Assembly: GCF_945952055.1 (NCBI RefSeq)
Contig: NZ_CAMFHB010000027.1
Location: 1-64,000 of the forward strand
DNA: 64,000 nucleotides
Direction of reading: 5' to 3'
From: an uncultured Alsobacter sp.
GTDB lineage: Bacteria; Pseudomonadota; Alphaproteobacteria; Rhizobiales; Beijerinckiaceae
The translations under genes and the position numbers were made by a program. The notes under the pieces were generated by a model. That model worked only from the letters and a program-made list of their open reading frames with translations. It ran no database searches and had not been told where the DNA came from. Shown in pieces: positions 1-11,300 of the stretch (within the stretch, counting starts at the first letter, position 1; every line of letters begins with the position of its first letter).

Positions 1-169
1 CCTTCCGCCCGGCGCGCGCGTCGTCTCCTCGGCCCTGGGCGAGGGCCGCTTCGCCCTGACGCTGGAGCAGGACGGCCAGCTCACCATCATCCTCTTCGAT
101 GTCGCCACGCTGAAGGAAGTGGGTCGCACCACCCTGTCGCCGCCCCCGCCCGGGCCGCCGAGGCCCTGA
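1..169 (+). CDS. C-terminal end of an unrecognised protein (partial)
   Basis: The frame that begins at base 2 stays open from the window edge to a TGA at 167-169. It encodes about 55 residues, with a beta-rich stretch (RFALTLEQDGQLTIILFDV) followed by a proline-rich tail. Most of the gene lies outside the window, so the family cannot be named. It ends five bases before the ATG of the next gene on the same strand, which suggests the two are co-transcribed. Confidence 0.5.
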   Translation, partial: LPPGARVVSSALGEGRFALTLEQDGQLTIILFDVATLKEVGRTTLSPPPPGPPRP

Positions 170-174
170 CGGCC

Positions 175-564
175 ATGGCCCCCGCCGCCCTGCCCGCGCT
201 GGCCGAAATCCTGGCCCTCGAGCTTCGCCTGCAGGACCCGGCCGTGCGCGCGGACGCCGCCGCGGTCGGCGCGCTGCTGATGCCCGATTTCTTCGAGATC
301 GGCAGTTCGGGCACGCTCGAGGACCGCGCCGCGATCGTCGGCCGCCTCCAGGACGAGGCCCGCGCCGGCGGCTTCGTCCCGCCCACGGTCACCGACGCGA
401 CGCTGCGCCCCCTGCCCGGCGGCCTCGTCGCCCTGACCTACACCACCTCCCGCCCCACGCCCGACGGCCCCCCGCGCCGCGTGCTGCGCACCTCGGTTTG
501 GGCCAACGACGGCGGCAAATGGCGCATGGCCTTCCACCAGGGCACCGTCGCCGCCACCGGCTGA
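175..564 (+). CDS. NTF2-like / DUF4440-type protein
   Basis: This 129-residue protein matches the size and layout of NTF2-like proteins (SnoaL/DUF4440 group). An N-terminal helix (about 1-30) leads into LLMPDFFEIGSSGTL and then into sheet-forming segments (LVALTYTT, VWANDGGKWRMAFHQGT). The ending, a tryptophan-containing strand followed by FHQGT, is typical of DUF4440 proteins, which often bind small ligands or act as cyclases or isomerases. No catalytic role can be assigned here. No signal peptide is visible, so it is probably cytoplasmic. It follows the preceding gene by five bases and is the last chromosomal protein gene before the tRNA and the inserted element. Confidence 0.75.
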   Translation: MAPAALPALAEILALELRLQDPAVRADAAAVGALLMPDFFEIGSSGTLEDRAAIVGRLQDEARAGGFVPPTVTDATLRPLPGGLVALTYTTSRPTPDGPPRRVLRTSVWANDGGKWRMAFHQGTVAATG

Positions 565-663
565 CGCCCTCCCGCACCGCGACCGTAAATTGTCGCCGGC
601 AAGGGCTGGACGAGCCCGCCCGACGCCGCTATACGAACGCCAGCGCCCGCCCAGCGGGCCTCC

Positions 664-739
664 GCTCCCATCGTCTAGCGGTCCAGGACGTCGCCCTCTC
701 ACGGCGAAAACTGGGGTTCGATTCCCCATGGGAGCGCCA
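664..739 (+). tRNA. tRNA-Glu (anticodon CUC), CCA encoded
   Basis: A cloverleaf can be folded by eye. The acceptor stem pairs GCTCCCA (664-670) with TGGGAGC (729-735). The anticodon stem TCGCC/GGCGA encloses loop CTCTCAC, giving anticodon CTC, and the T arm pairs TGGGG with CCCCA around TTCGATT. The discriminator base is G736, followed by an encoded CCA (737-739). The gene is intact although an element is integrated at its 3' half, because the element restores the 3' sequence. Confidence 0.93.
692..739 (+). other. attL: Left attachment site (tRNA-Glu 3' half)
   Basis: These 48 bases run from the anticodon stem to the CCA end of tRNA-Glu and are repeated without mismatch at 22368-22415. The identity stops on both sides: base 691 is T against C22367, and base 740 is A against T22416. 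A tRNA 3' end duplicated in direct orientation around an integrase-bearing segment is the usual product of tyrosine-recombinase integration. Confidence 0.92.
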
Positions 740-777
740 ACGATTTCAAGGACTTAGTCCGGCGGTCGTTGCGCCTT

Positions 778-808
778 TCAAATATCAGTCAAATATACAC
801 CGCTGTAC
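778..808 (+). repeat. Left subterminal repeat, probable integrase arm site
   Basis: The 31-bp segment contains TCAAATATC, two bases, then TCAAATATAC, two bases, then CGCTGTAC. It matches 22245-22275 at 27 of 31 bases, and all four differences fall in the two 2-base gaps. Each copy holds two TCAAATAT units 11 bases apart, which is the pattern of paired arm-type recombinase sites. The segment lies about 40 bases inside the left end of the element. Confidence 0.7.
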
Positions 809-907
809 AAGGCCGGGCGGGATTGCTCATCCCGCCTCTGTGCGGCGACTTCCGAGCTTGCGCTTCTGGTTGGTGTCCCCGCCGGTCGTGCCGGCGGGGC
901 GAGGTTC

Positions 908-1885
908 TCAGCGCGGGCGGCGAAAGCCCACCTGGAAGAGCGCGTGCTGCGCCTTTACGTGCCGCTCGGCAATGACGGCCTTCTTCCCGGAGTAGCCCGG
1001 GAACACCGGGTACTCGTTGACCGTCAGGATCTCATCGATCTTGCGGTTGAGCTGCGCCATCGTCATCGGACGGTTCCGGTGCTGCATCGCCTCGACGTAG
1101 AGCACGAACTGCTCACACAGGATGTTGAGCAACCTGAGCTCGTCGGCGCTCAGGTAGTTCTTGGCGACGCTCGCTTCCGCGAGCGTGGGCACCCTCCCCT
1201 CGAACGTGACCACGCCCATGTTGGGCTTCTTGTAGTCGGCCCGGACCAGCTTGATTTCCGCCGCCGGCATCATGGTGATCGCGTACTCGAACTTGTCCTG
1301 CAGGAGGGTGAAGAACCGCCTGGCTTCGGAGCTCTTCGGGTCGTAGTCGATCGCCGTCGCGAAGGCGTCCCGGATCACCCGGAACTTGTTCTTCTCGGTG
1401 TGCCGCAGCTCTCGCAGCCGCTCGGCGACGGCGGCGGCCGCGGCCGCGTCGTTGCCGAGCCTGTCGGTATTGAGGGCGGCGCCCTTGACGAGGTATTCGG
1501 TCAGGACGCGTGTGGCCCATTTCCGGAACTGTGTCGCGCGAGGTGACTTCACCCGGTAACCCACGGCGAGGATCGCATCGAGGTTGAAATGCGCGACCTC
1601 GTAGCTCTTGCCGTCGGAACCAGTATGCCGGAATTTCCGGCATACTGCGTCGTGGTCCAGTTCTCCCTCGTCGACGGCGTTCTTGAAGTGCTCGGCAATT
1701 GTGCGCCGGTCCTTGCCGTAGAGGTCGGCCATCTGCTGCTGGGTCGCCCAGACTGTCTCGGCCGTGACGTCGATGTTGAAGTCCAGGGACGTGTCGCCTG
1801 ACGTGAACTGGACGACGGCCGTCTCAAGATGATTGGCGGCGGCGTGGGTGGCAGCGGCGCTGCCCTTCTTCGTATTGCGCTTCAC
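908..1885 (-). CDS. rhuM: RhuM-family protein
   Basis: The 325-residue protein resembles RhuM, first named from Salmonella pathogenicity island 3 and common on mobile islands; its biochemical role is unknown. An N-terminal beta segment (VVQFTSGDTSLDFNIDV) precedes a DNA-binding-like helical part (ATQQQMADLYGKDRRTIAEH), then the conserved FNLDAILAVGYRVKSPRATQ core and a C-terminal helical domain ending near HVKAQHALFQVGFRRPR. The length is normal for the family. The GTG at 1885 is preferred because GAGG lies nine bases upstream and the longer frame (to 2083) adds an unrelated Arg/Pro-rich stretch. It is the leftmost gene of the element and is read toward the attachment site. Confidence 0.85.
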   Translation of the reverse strand: MKRNTKKGSAAATHAAANHLETAVVQFTSGDTSLDFNIDVTAETVWATQQQMADLYGKDRRTIAEHFKNAVDEGELDHDAVCRKFRHTGSDGKSYEVAHFNLDAILAVGYRVKSPRATQFRKWATRVLTEYLVKGAALNTDRLGNDAAAAAAVAERLRELRHTEKNKFRVIRDAFATAIDYDPKSSEARRFFTLLQDKFEYAITMMPAAEIKLVRADYKKPNMGVVTFEGRVPTLAEASVAKNYLSADELRLLNILCEQFVLYVEAMQHRNRPMTMAQLNRKIDEILTVNEYPVFPGYSGKKAVIAERHVKAQHALFQVGFRRPR

Positions 1886-2327
1886 GGACTCTACCTCGTC
1901 GGTATGAGGATGAGAGGGCCGGCGAAGCGGTAGACACGTTCGCCCATTTGTGTTTTTTGGGCGTTGCACAACGGGTGTCCGCTTCGACGGATGCTCCGAC
2001 TTCCGGGGGCGGCGCAGGTCATGCGCTCGCCCTCGTTTCGTATGCACCCTTCGAGACATGACCGAAATGGGACACTTCCGCAAGCGCGGCGCGGCATCTG
2101 TTCACCTTTCGTTAACGGCGCTTCGCGGGAAACGACGGGATTCAAGCCCCTTCGGAGGGATTATCCCCGATATTCACAGGAATAGACGGGGCTGGACACG
2201 GGCTTAGGACGGCAGCGATCCCGCCGGCAGCGATGGAATCAGCCCAACACTGGACGACGAGATTTGTGTGCGATCTCGTGGCCAGCGGAAACCCGCACAA
2301 CCGCGCCATAGCCACCGTCCTTTCTGA
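1886..2327. other. Intergenic stretch between rhuM and the giant gene
   Basis: About 440 bases without a supported gene. It must hold the rhuM promoter. At 2257-2279 there is a 7-bp hairpin (ACGAGAT / ATCTCGT, 9-base loop) downstream of the giant gene's stop, but with no T-run on either strand, so a terminator role is weak. Nothing else stands out. Confidence 0.4.
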
Positions 2328-5300
2328 CTACTGGTTCTGGTAGGCCGGGAAGGCGGCCGCGGCGCGCCGGGTGCGCCGCATGACCGTGTCCATCTGGTTG
2401 CGGAGGTCGGCCACCTGCTTCTCGCGGTCGGCGATCGTCACGGTCCGGTTGCGCCGGATCTCGTTGATCCGCTCGCGGATCGCCTTCACTTCCTTGTCCG
2501 CCGCGTCATAGGCCCCGAGGAGGCTATGCTTGCGGTCGAACCTGCCGTTGGAGAACCGCAGGCCGAGGTCGCGGGCACCTTCCTGGAAGTCGCGCTTCAC
2601 GATCTCGTCCGTGGAGCCCGCCTGCAGGGCGTTCTTGGCCGCGTTCACGCGGTTGAAGCGCTCGGCCGCCTCCGTGCGGTTCTTGTAGTAGAGGTCCTGC
2701 TCGGCGGCCGTGTCCACCGCGCCGGTGAACTGCCGGAGGATCGGCATGCGCTCCATGGGCGTCGGGACGCCTGCCAGCGCGTTCTGGGCAGCATCCCACG
2801 TGCCCTTGTAGAAGCGCCCCGCGCCGCCGGTGAGCCACCCGACCATGTACTGGATGTGGCCCGGGTAGAGGTCCACGTTGCCGCCGCTCTTGTCGCGCAG
2901 CCACTTCGCGGTGTCGATCGCCGCGGCGCTGTTGGTCGAGAACGACTGCTCGGCGTGCGGCATGCCCCGGTTCCACGGCTCCGTCGGCGGCACGATGGGC
3001 CGGCCCGTCCAGTCGCGGTTGAGGGTCATGTCGATGCCCGGCGTCATGAGCGTGGGCGCGATCTGGTTGAGCCAGAAGCCCGCCTCGAGCGGGTTCTGGG
3101 AGCCCAGCGGGTTCATGACGCCCAAGATCGAGCGCATCGTGGCGCCGGCAGCGCCGCCGATCGTCTGCTGGCCCTGCGACAGCAGCACCATCTGCTCGCC
3201 CAGCGTGATCGGGACGCCGAGGCCGAAGGCCTTCGGGATCTTCACGTAGAGCGGCAGCCGCTTCCCGTTCACGACGTGGGTGCCGTAGATCAGGACGATG
3301 TTCTGGTCGCGGACATAGTCCGGAATCGACATGTAGAGGCTGCGCCTCTTGCCGGGCCGCTTCTCATCCTCGTCGTCGCCGCCGGCAGCGAGGTTCCACA
3401 TCGCGATCATCGAGCCCAGCGGGACCAGGGAGCCGTAGAGGATCCGGGCCCGGCGGGTGCGCGCCTTCTGCTCGTCCGTGGCATTGCGCTCGCCGGCCAG
3501 CATCTGCAGCGTCTTCACGTTCCCCTGCACGTTGGGGTTGAAGAACATCTTGAAGGCCGAGATCGTGGTGGTCCACTGCCCGCGGCGGGTGAAGTTGACC
3601 GTGGCCTCGCGCGACAGGCGCGCGGCCCGCGCCGGCGAGTAGCCGTTCTTGCGCGCCGCCATGTAGACGGCCAGGCGCGTCGAGTTCTCGAAGCCCTCGT
3701 TGATGGCCGCGACCCAGCGCAAGAACAGGTTGTAGAGGGTGCGCCCCACGGCGCGCGCCGCGAGCCCGGGCAGGCGCGCGAGCGTCACGCTGTCGGTGTC
3801 GCCGAGCTCGCGCCGCATCTCCTCGGAGATCGTATTCACGTCGCGATAGGCCGTGAAGGTGATCTGGCCGCCGTTGCGGCGCCACTCGTCGAAGATTGCC
3901 CGGTCGCCGGCAGGCATCCGGCTCCCGAGCCACTTCGATTCCTGCCCCAGCGCGACCCGGATGGCCTTGGGGAAGGAGGTCACGAAGGACGGCACCAGCC
4001 GCGGGTTCTCATGGAAGAGGGTGTAGACGGCTTCCTGCAGGTCGCGCGGGACGTTGCGGACGAAGAAGTCGAGGTTCTTGCCCGTCTGCAGCTGTGCGTA
4101 CCCGCGGGTCAGCTGGCCGATCCCGCGGACCACCGCGTTGCGGGAGGCGTCGTTGGGCAGCTGGCGGAAGGCCTCGGCCAGCTGCATGTCCTTCAAGGTG
4201 ATGTAGGTCACCTTGCCGCCCACCTTCACGCCGAGCACGTTGGGCTCGGAGCGCAGCGAATGGTCCTGGACGACGACGGTCTTGCCCTGGTCGTTGAGCG
4301 CCTTCTTGTAGCGGCGCTCGTTCACCCGCCACAGGTCTGGGTTCGGGTTCGCCTGCACCAGCTTGAGGAGCGCGCGATCGACGCGGTTCTTCTCCGCCCG
4401 GATGATGCCGGCCTGCGCCTGCGCGATGACGTTGTCGAGCGGGTTGTTCGGGATCGTGTAGCGGCCGAAGGCGATCTGCGACTCCCGGCCGCGCACGTCG
4501 AAGCCCCAGCCCGTCTTGAAGCCGTCGGCCTCCGCCTCGTCCTCGGCGTTGGTGCCCTGCAGGGGGACGTAGCTCTGGAAGCGGTTCTTCCAGTCCTGGT
4601 AGGTGTTCTGGTCGATCAGGCCGGCCGCCAGGCGGACGCGACGGTCCGCCTCGATCATGGCGTCCACCTGCGCGAACAGGGGCTGCAGCCGCGCCCAGAG
4701 CCCTGACGCCTGCATGTCGGCGATGATGGCGCGCGCCGCGTCATCGGCCAGGCCGGAGCCCGCGGTGATCGACGGGTCGCGGGCCTTGATGAAGGCGTTG
4801 CGCTCGACGGCGTGGCGGGCCAGCAGCCCGGTACCAAGCTCCTCGCGGCCGACGTCGGCGGCCACCATGGCCTTGATGAGCGGCTCGACGTGGTCGGTCT
4901 TGAAGTCCTCGAGTCGGGCCGGGACGCGGCCAGCGAACAGCGTGGCCGCGTTGTAGGCGTCCTGCCCCTCGGGGATCGGGCCGATCTGGGACGTGATGTC
5001 CTGCTGGTACCGGCGCAGGTCGACGAAGTCGTCCTGCACCTTGCGCAGCCCCTTCTCGATCGCGGAGGCCTTCGATTCCTGGAAGGACTTCGGGCGGGCC
5101 GCTGCCGGCGCCGGCGGCGTGTAGCCGGCGTTCCGGTTGTAGGCTTCGAGGTCGCGCTGCGTGGCTTCCTTGAAGGTGGAGTAGGCCACGCCGCGCATCG
5201 GGCTGGCTGCGCGGCGCTCCACCTGCGCGTCCGTGCCGATCCGCGCGCCGGTCTCGCCGGTGAAGGCCGCGGCGAAGACGTCGTCGGCGCTCCGGTAGCC

Positions 5301-8300
5301 CAGCCCCCGGAGCTTGTTGCCGATGCGGGCGATGATGTCGAGGAGCTTCTCGAAGATCCGCCGGACACCGATGTGCAGGCCGGGAGGCGTCGGGAGGTTC
5401 GCGCGGCGCGCGCTGGCGTAGAGCTCGAAGGCGTAGGCCTCCACCTCGGAGCCGGTCATGGTGGTCGTGCTGCGCCCGGTCCGCTGGATGGCAATCAGCA
5501 TGCGGTCATGCTCGCGCCGGAGGATCTCGCGCTCCTCGTTCGTGATCGCCTGGTAGCCCTGCAGGACGTGGAACGCCTCATGGAAGGCGGTATCGACGGC
5601 GGCGTCGCGGCCCTGCGCCAGCGCGACGGTGAGAACCGGCTTGGCCGAGATGAAGTGCTGGACGCTGCCGGAGATCTCCATGCCGACGCCGCCCGAGCCG
5701 CCGGAGCGGGCCGTGGCCTCGGCGTCCTCCGAGAACGCGCGCTCGGGCGTCTGCAGGCGCACGTTCTGGGTGCCGACCACCTGCGCGACGATGTCCCGCA
5801 CGATCTGCTGCACCTGCTCGCCGGCGGCCGTCAGCGGCGCCGGCGCGGGCTCGATGACGCGCTGGGACGTGCCGGCCGGCTTCGGCTTCTTCGCTGGCGG
5901 CGCCTCGAAGCGGGCGCCAGCCTTGATGAGGGCGTCGATGACGGCGGGGGCGCGCACCGCGGCGACCTCCACCTTCATGTAGGGCCCGGCCTTCACGAAG
6001 TCGCGGCCGGTGGCCTGCAGGACGTCGGGGTTCAGGTAGAACTTACCGCCCTTGCCCTTCGCGCCCTGTGCCTTGAACGAGAAGCCCCACTGGTCGCCGC
6101 TGATCTCGAGGTTGCGGCCGGCGTCGAAGATCGGGCCGCCGCCCTTGCTGGCGAGGAACTCCAAGACCTCCGGCGCCGTCGTCAGCGGGCGGCCGATCGT
6201 GTCGGTGATGTCGGTCAGCTTCTTGAGCTTCGCCGGCATCATGATGCCCGGCTGCTTGCGGCCCTGGTTGTCCGTGAAGCTGATGATCTGGCCCTTGCCC
6301 TTCAACGCGGAGAAGGCGGCCAGGATGTTGCCGGTGGCGATGATGCGCTTCTCGCGCGCGCCGCCGGCGGCCAGCTGGTCGAACAGGTCGAGGGTCGTCT
6401 CGAGCGGCTCGAAGGTGGCGTCCTCGAGCTTGATCTTCCCGTCCTCGTCGCCGCTCTGCAGGCTGGCGAGGCTGATCGGCACCATGGGGTTATTCAGCGG
6501 GACCGCGACGGTCGCGCGCCAGGTGCCGAGCGCCAGCGGGTTCTTGGCCTTCCCGCCGTGATCCACCTTCATGACGATGCCGGTGTAGACCTCGCCGTCG
6601 GGCAGCGTCAGGCGCACCTTGTGGCCGGGGTCCAGCTGGCGCATCAGCAGGTCGAAGCGGTTCAGGTTCTCGGTGAGCTTCTGGCGCACCGCCTCCTTCT
6701 TCTCGTCCGTCTCCTCGGCGTTCACCATCTCGGTGATGTAGGCCCGGCCAGCCTTGAGGGCGTCTTCCATCTGGGCGATGGAGGCCTTGCGGATCCGATT
6801 GTTGATGGCGTCGATCGCCTGCGCCACCTTGCGCCGGTCGGTGCCGGCGCTGAGCACCAGCGAACCGTAGTAGTCAGCGTTGGCCTTGTCGGCCGACGAG
6901 GCGGCGCGCGCCAGCGCGGCCAGCACCTCGGCGCCGGTGACGGGCTTGCCCTGCCTCTTGATGTCGTAGATCCCGAGGGTGGCCGGGCCGTCGAACGGGC
7001 TGTCGCCATGCCCCTCGCGGAGCGTGACCGCCTCCTGCTGCTTCGCGTCCAGGTCGAGTGCCTTGGCCTCGAGCGCGTTCAGGCCGGTGGCCTCGAGCTG
7101 CTCGATGAGGTCGGCGTAGCGCTGCTCGAGATCCTCGTAGACGGCCTCCTGCAACGCGAGATCCAGGAGGGGGATGCGGCCGGTGAGCTTGCGCATCGCC
7201 CCGTCTTCGGTCGGGTCGGCCTCCTTCTTCTGCTCGCCCAGATCGAGGTCGCCCAGCAGGCGCGAGATGTCCGAATTCTCGTCGAGCCACTGCTTGGCGA
7301 TGATATCGCCGTACTGGTTGATGAAGTCGGGGACGTCCTTGCCGGTGAGCGCGCCCTCGCGCGACGCCGTCGTGGAGGCGTTCAGCGAGGCCATCTTCTT
7401 CTGCAGGACCGCCGCCGGTCGCTTCTCGGCCGGCACGTTGGCGATCAGCTGCTCATAGCGGGGCAAGACCACCTGCCCGGTGCGATGCACGCGGCCGAGC
7501 ATCTGCATGTGCGTGTCGATGTTCGCCTCGGCCTGGACGATAATCATCACGCGCTTCTGGCGGTTCTGATAGTCGCTCTTGGCGTGCAGCGAGAGGCCGG
7601 TGGAGCCAGCCTGGTTCAGGATGATCGAGGAGACGCCGCGGCGCGCTTCGCGTTCCACGCCGTCGGCGACGATCTCGACGTCCACCTTCTCGTTGTTGAA
7701 GCGCTCGATGTTGACCTTGCGCCCGCTGGCCTTCACTTCGCTCGCGGGCCGCGCCTTGAGCACGCCGCGGCCAGTGGCGTTGTACTGGATGGTCATGCCG
7801 CGGCCGGTGATCTCGGCCGTGGTGTATCCGGCCTTGCGAAGCCGGTGGTGGATCCAGTCGATCGGAGACACGGGCAGGTCGCCGAAATCCAGATCGGCGA
7901 TGAACTGCTTGGCGTTGTGGTAGGCGTCGAGGCCCGCCGGGCCGAGCTCCTCGTCGGTGAGGTAGTGCTTGGTCTTGTTCCCGTAGGCGTCCTTGATCGT
8001 GATCTGGCGGGTGCGCTCAAGGTAACGCTGCAGCAATTGCGCAAAGTCGATCGCGATGGGGGATCCGGCCTTGAGGTCGTTGTCGGCAGCGAACTCGGAC
8101 AGGAAGGACTCGAGGGTGCTCGCCACCGTCAGCACCGGCTTCTCGCCGTTCTTGAGAGCGGCTATCGCCCGGTCGGCCGCAATGTCGGCCTTGGCCGCCA
8201 GCAGGTACTGGCCGATCAGGTTGTGCATGACCGAGGTGAAGTTCAGAGACTCGGCGCCAGCCTCGCCCGTCGAGTCGTCGCCCACGACGCTTTCAGCCTC

Positions 8301-11300
8301 GGCCTTGATCGTCTCCGCGATCTCCGCGGTTGCGCCGCGGACGTAGTTCGAGAAGCCCAGGATCTCCTGCAGCGCGCCGGCGAACTCGTCGTACTTCTCC
8401 CGGTCGACGTCCACGACGGGCGTGTCGTAGACCACGCCGTCGAAGGACCGCTCGCGGCGGATGTACTGGCCGGCCTCGGCGAGCATGGTGGAGACCACCT
8501 GCTGCATCGGCACGCCGCCGTCCTTGATAGCCTGCGCCAGCTTCTCGATGTCGTCCACCGCCAGACGCATGTCCGTCTTGGAGTAGAGGTCCATGACCGA
8601 CGGGCGCTTGGCGAAGGTGGCCGAGGAGTAGAAGACGGCACGGGCCGCGTTGACGAGGTCGCGCGCCGTCTGCGCGCGCGGGATCGGCGGGGGCTGGCCC
8701 TTTTTCACGCGCGGCTTGCCCTCCTGGCCGCCGGCGTTGTGGCTCTCGTCGAAGATGAGGACCGCGTTCGGCGCGATCGCCTTGAGGAACTTCGTGCGCT
8801 CCGTCTCGGCGCCCTTCACCGTCTGCATCTGGTTGTAGGTGGTGAACACGACGTCGTGGTCGCCCGGCTTGCCGGCGGCCGTGAACTGCTCGAGGAGCTT
8901 CTCCTTGGCCTTGCTGGTGCCGCCCTCGAGGAAGTTGCCGGTCTTCGGCAGCAGGGGCTGGCCCAACTGGCGGGCCGTGTCGCGGTCGGCGAGGTTGTCG
9001 AGCGCCTCCTTGTCCAGGGGCACGCTCTCGTTCACGTTGGTCATGAACAGGCGCGGCTCGCGGCCAAGGAAGTTCTGGATCTTGATGTCCGAGAGGTCCC
9101 GGTACATGTCGCCGTAGAGGTTCGGCTTCTCGGTGACGAAGATCGGGGTGAGGCCGTTCTTGATCGCCCAGCGGATGACGCCGGCGTTGACGCGGCCCTT
9201 CCCGATGCCGGTCTGGTCGCCGATAATGAAGCCCGCGCCCTTCTTGAAGTTCGCCAGCGCCAACGCCAGCGCGTCGATCTGCTCGGCGGCGAACGAGTCG
9301 AGGAATTCCTTGCTGCCGGGCTGGTAGCCGAGCTCGTCGGCCACAAACTTGTCGATGTCGCCGTGCTCCGCCTCGACCTTGTCGAGGGCGGTCTGCATGG
9401 CGGTCTGCATGTTGATCGGCATGAGCGTGCCGAGCGCCGGGTGCTTCGACCGGGCGGTGTAGGTGACCTGCTTGTCGGTCTCCTTCTCCGCTGGGGCAGA
9501 CTTGCGCTCCTTGGGGGCCTCCTCCTGCTCCTGCGGCGCCTGGGGCTTTTCCTGCTGCTGCGGCCGGGCGGTGAGGTCGATCTTGCCGTCCTTCACGTCC
9601 CCGACGAAGCGGACGATGTAGGGGCGCATCCGCTGGACGGTGTCGCGCGCCGCGTCGCCGAACTTGTCCACCATGGCCTGCATGATGGCCTTGGCCAGCG
9701 CGACGAGATCCTTGGCCGCGTTCTTGAGATGCTGGGCCGCGGCGACGAAGAACGGCTTCGCCTTCGCGTAGGTCTCCTCGTCGAAGACCGGGCCGGAGCC
9801 GACCGTCTTGCCGCCGCCGAACAGCTGGTAGAGGCCGGACAGGGCGTCATCGAGGCCCATGGCCGTCTCGGTGGCCGCCGACTTGACGATCTGGCCGGGG
9901 GTGCGCGTGTCAGCGCGCGGGCCTGCCGGCGCCGCCGGCGCGGCGGCCTGAGGGGCCGCGGCCGGCTTCTCGCCGAACAGCTGGTCGAACGCTGCGTCGA
10001 ACGCCTCGTCGGCGTTCTCTACGCGAGATGGCCGTCGCTTGGCAGGAGCCCGAGCATCAGGTCCATTGGATCCGCCGGGCCTATCCTGTCCGGGTCCATT
10101 CTGTTCGCCAGCCGCGCCACCTTCGGGTTGCGATCCCTGCTGAACAGCTGGCTCGCGAACTCCCTCGGCGTTCGCCGGCTCGGATAGCTGTCCAGAAGCT
10201 CCTCCCGATCCAGCAGGTCCAGAATCGACTGGTACTGGTACTGCTGTTCCTGCGGGTCCAGCGGCTGCAACGTCTGCCGGAGCCTTTCCGCTGCCTTCTC
10301 GTACTGATCCATCCAGCTTCTCCTTCACCTGATCCCACGACGTGAGGACCGGGGGCGGGGTCACCGCGGGCAGCGGGCGCTCGGTTTTGCCGCGCCCGTC
10401 GATCACGATGACGTCCACCGGCCACGACGTGCCCTGGCGGCTGTAGAGGTTGCCGCCCACGGTGAAGTGGTCGGCGACATTGTAATAGTCCCAGAGGAAT
10501 TTGAAAAACGCTCGCTTGCGCTCGCCGTGATAGGAGTCGGCGGCATTGGCCGTCTTGGCCGGGGCGCCGATGATGAACACGGCGCGGCCGTTGGTTTTCA
10601 GCAGGCCCAGCGTGCGCACGACGATGGCGTGGTCGATCTGGGTGGTCTGGTAGCCGGCGCGCGAGGCGTTGAGATCGAACACCTTCGGGTGCCCATTTTC
10701 CTGGACAGTTCCGAACGGCGGATTGCCGATCACGACGTCGAAGGGGCCGCCGTTCAGCGCGTCGATCTTCGTGCGGGTCGTCTCCGCGGACGCGTCATAG
10801 TCGGTGACGGCGTAGCCCTGCGCCTCGAGGTTGTCCCCGCGGCTCTTGTTGAGCTCGTTCGCCACCACGCGGTCGGGATCGGCCGTGAACAGCAGCGCGC
10901 CGTTGCCGGCGGTCGGCTCGTAGACGAAGTCCGCCTTGCCGATGCGGGCTAGCTTCTGGGCCACGTAGGCCAGCGGGATCGGGGTGGAGTAGGCCTGGTC
11001 GCGGACGCTGGTCGAGGTCCGGGTGTTCAGGTTCGGCTGGCGGCCGTAGAGGTCCACCAGCGCGTCGAAGGCCTGCGCCTCGCTCTTGCCGTAGGTGACG
11101 ACCTTGGCGGCCGAGACGACGGCGAGCTCCATCGCCTCCTCGACCTTCTTCACGTCCTCCTCGGCCTGCTCCTTGGCCATCTTGCGGGCCTGCAGGATGT
11201 TGGGGAACGATCCGCCGTCGACGAGGTGGTCGAAGAACGCGCCTGAGACCTTGTCCTTGGGGCGGAACTGGTCGTGCAGCTTGCGCACGTTCTCGTCGCG

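Noticed and set aside
4812-10187. A plus-strand open frame of almost 1800 codons opposite the giant gene
   Set aside because: It is antisense to the giant gene, its composition is Arg/Gly/Val/Asp-rich without domains, and it results from the strong third-position G/C bias on the other strand.
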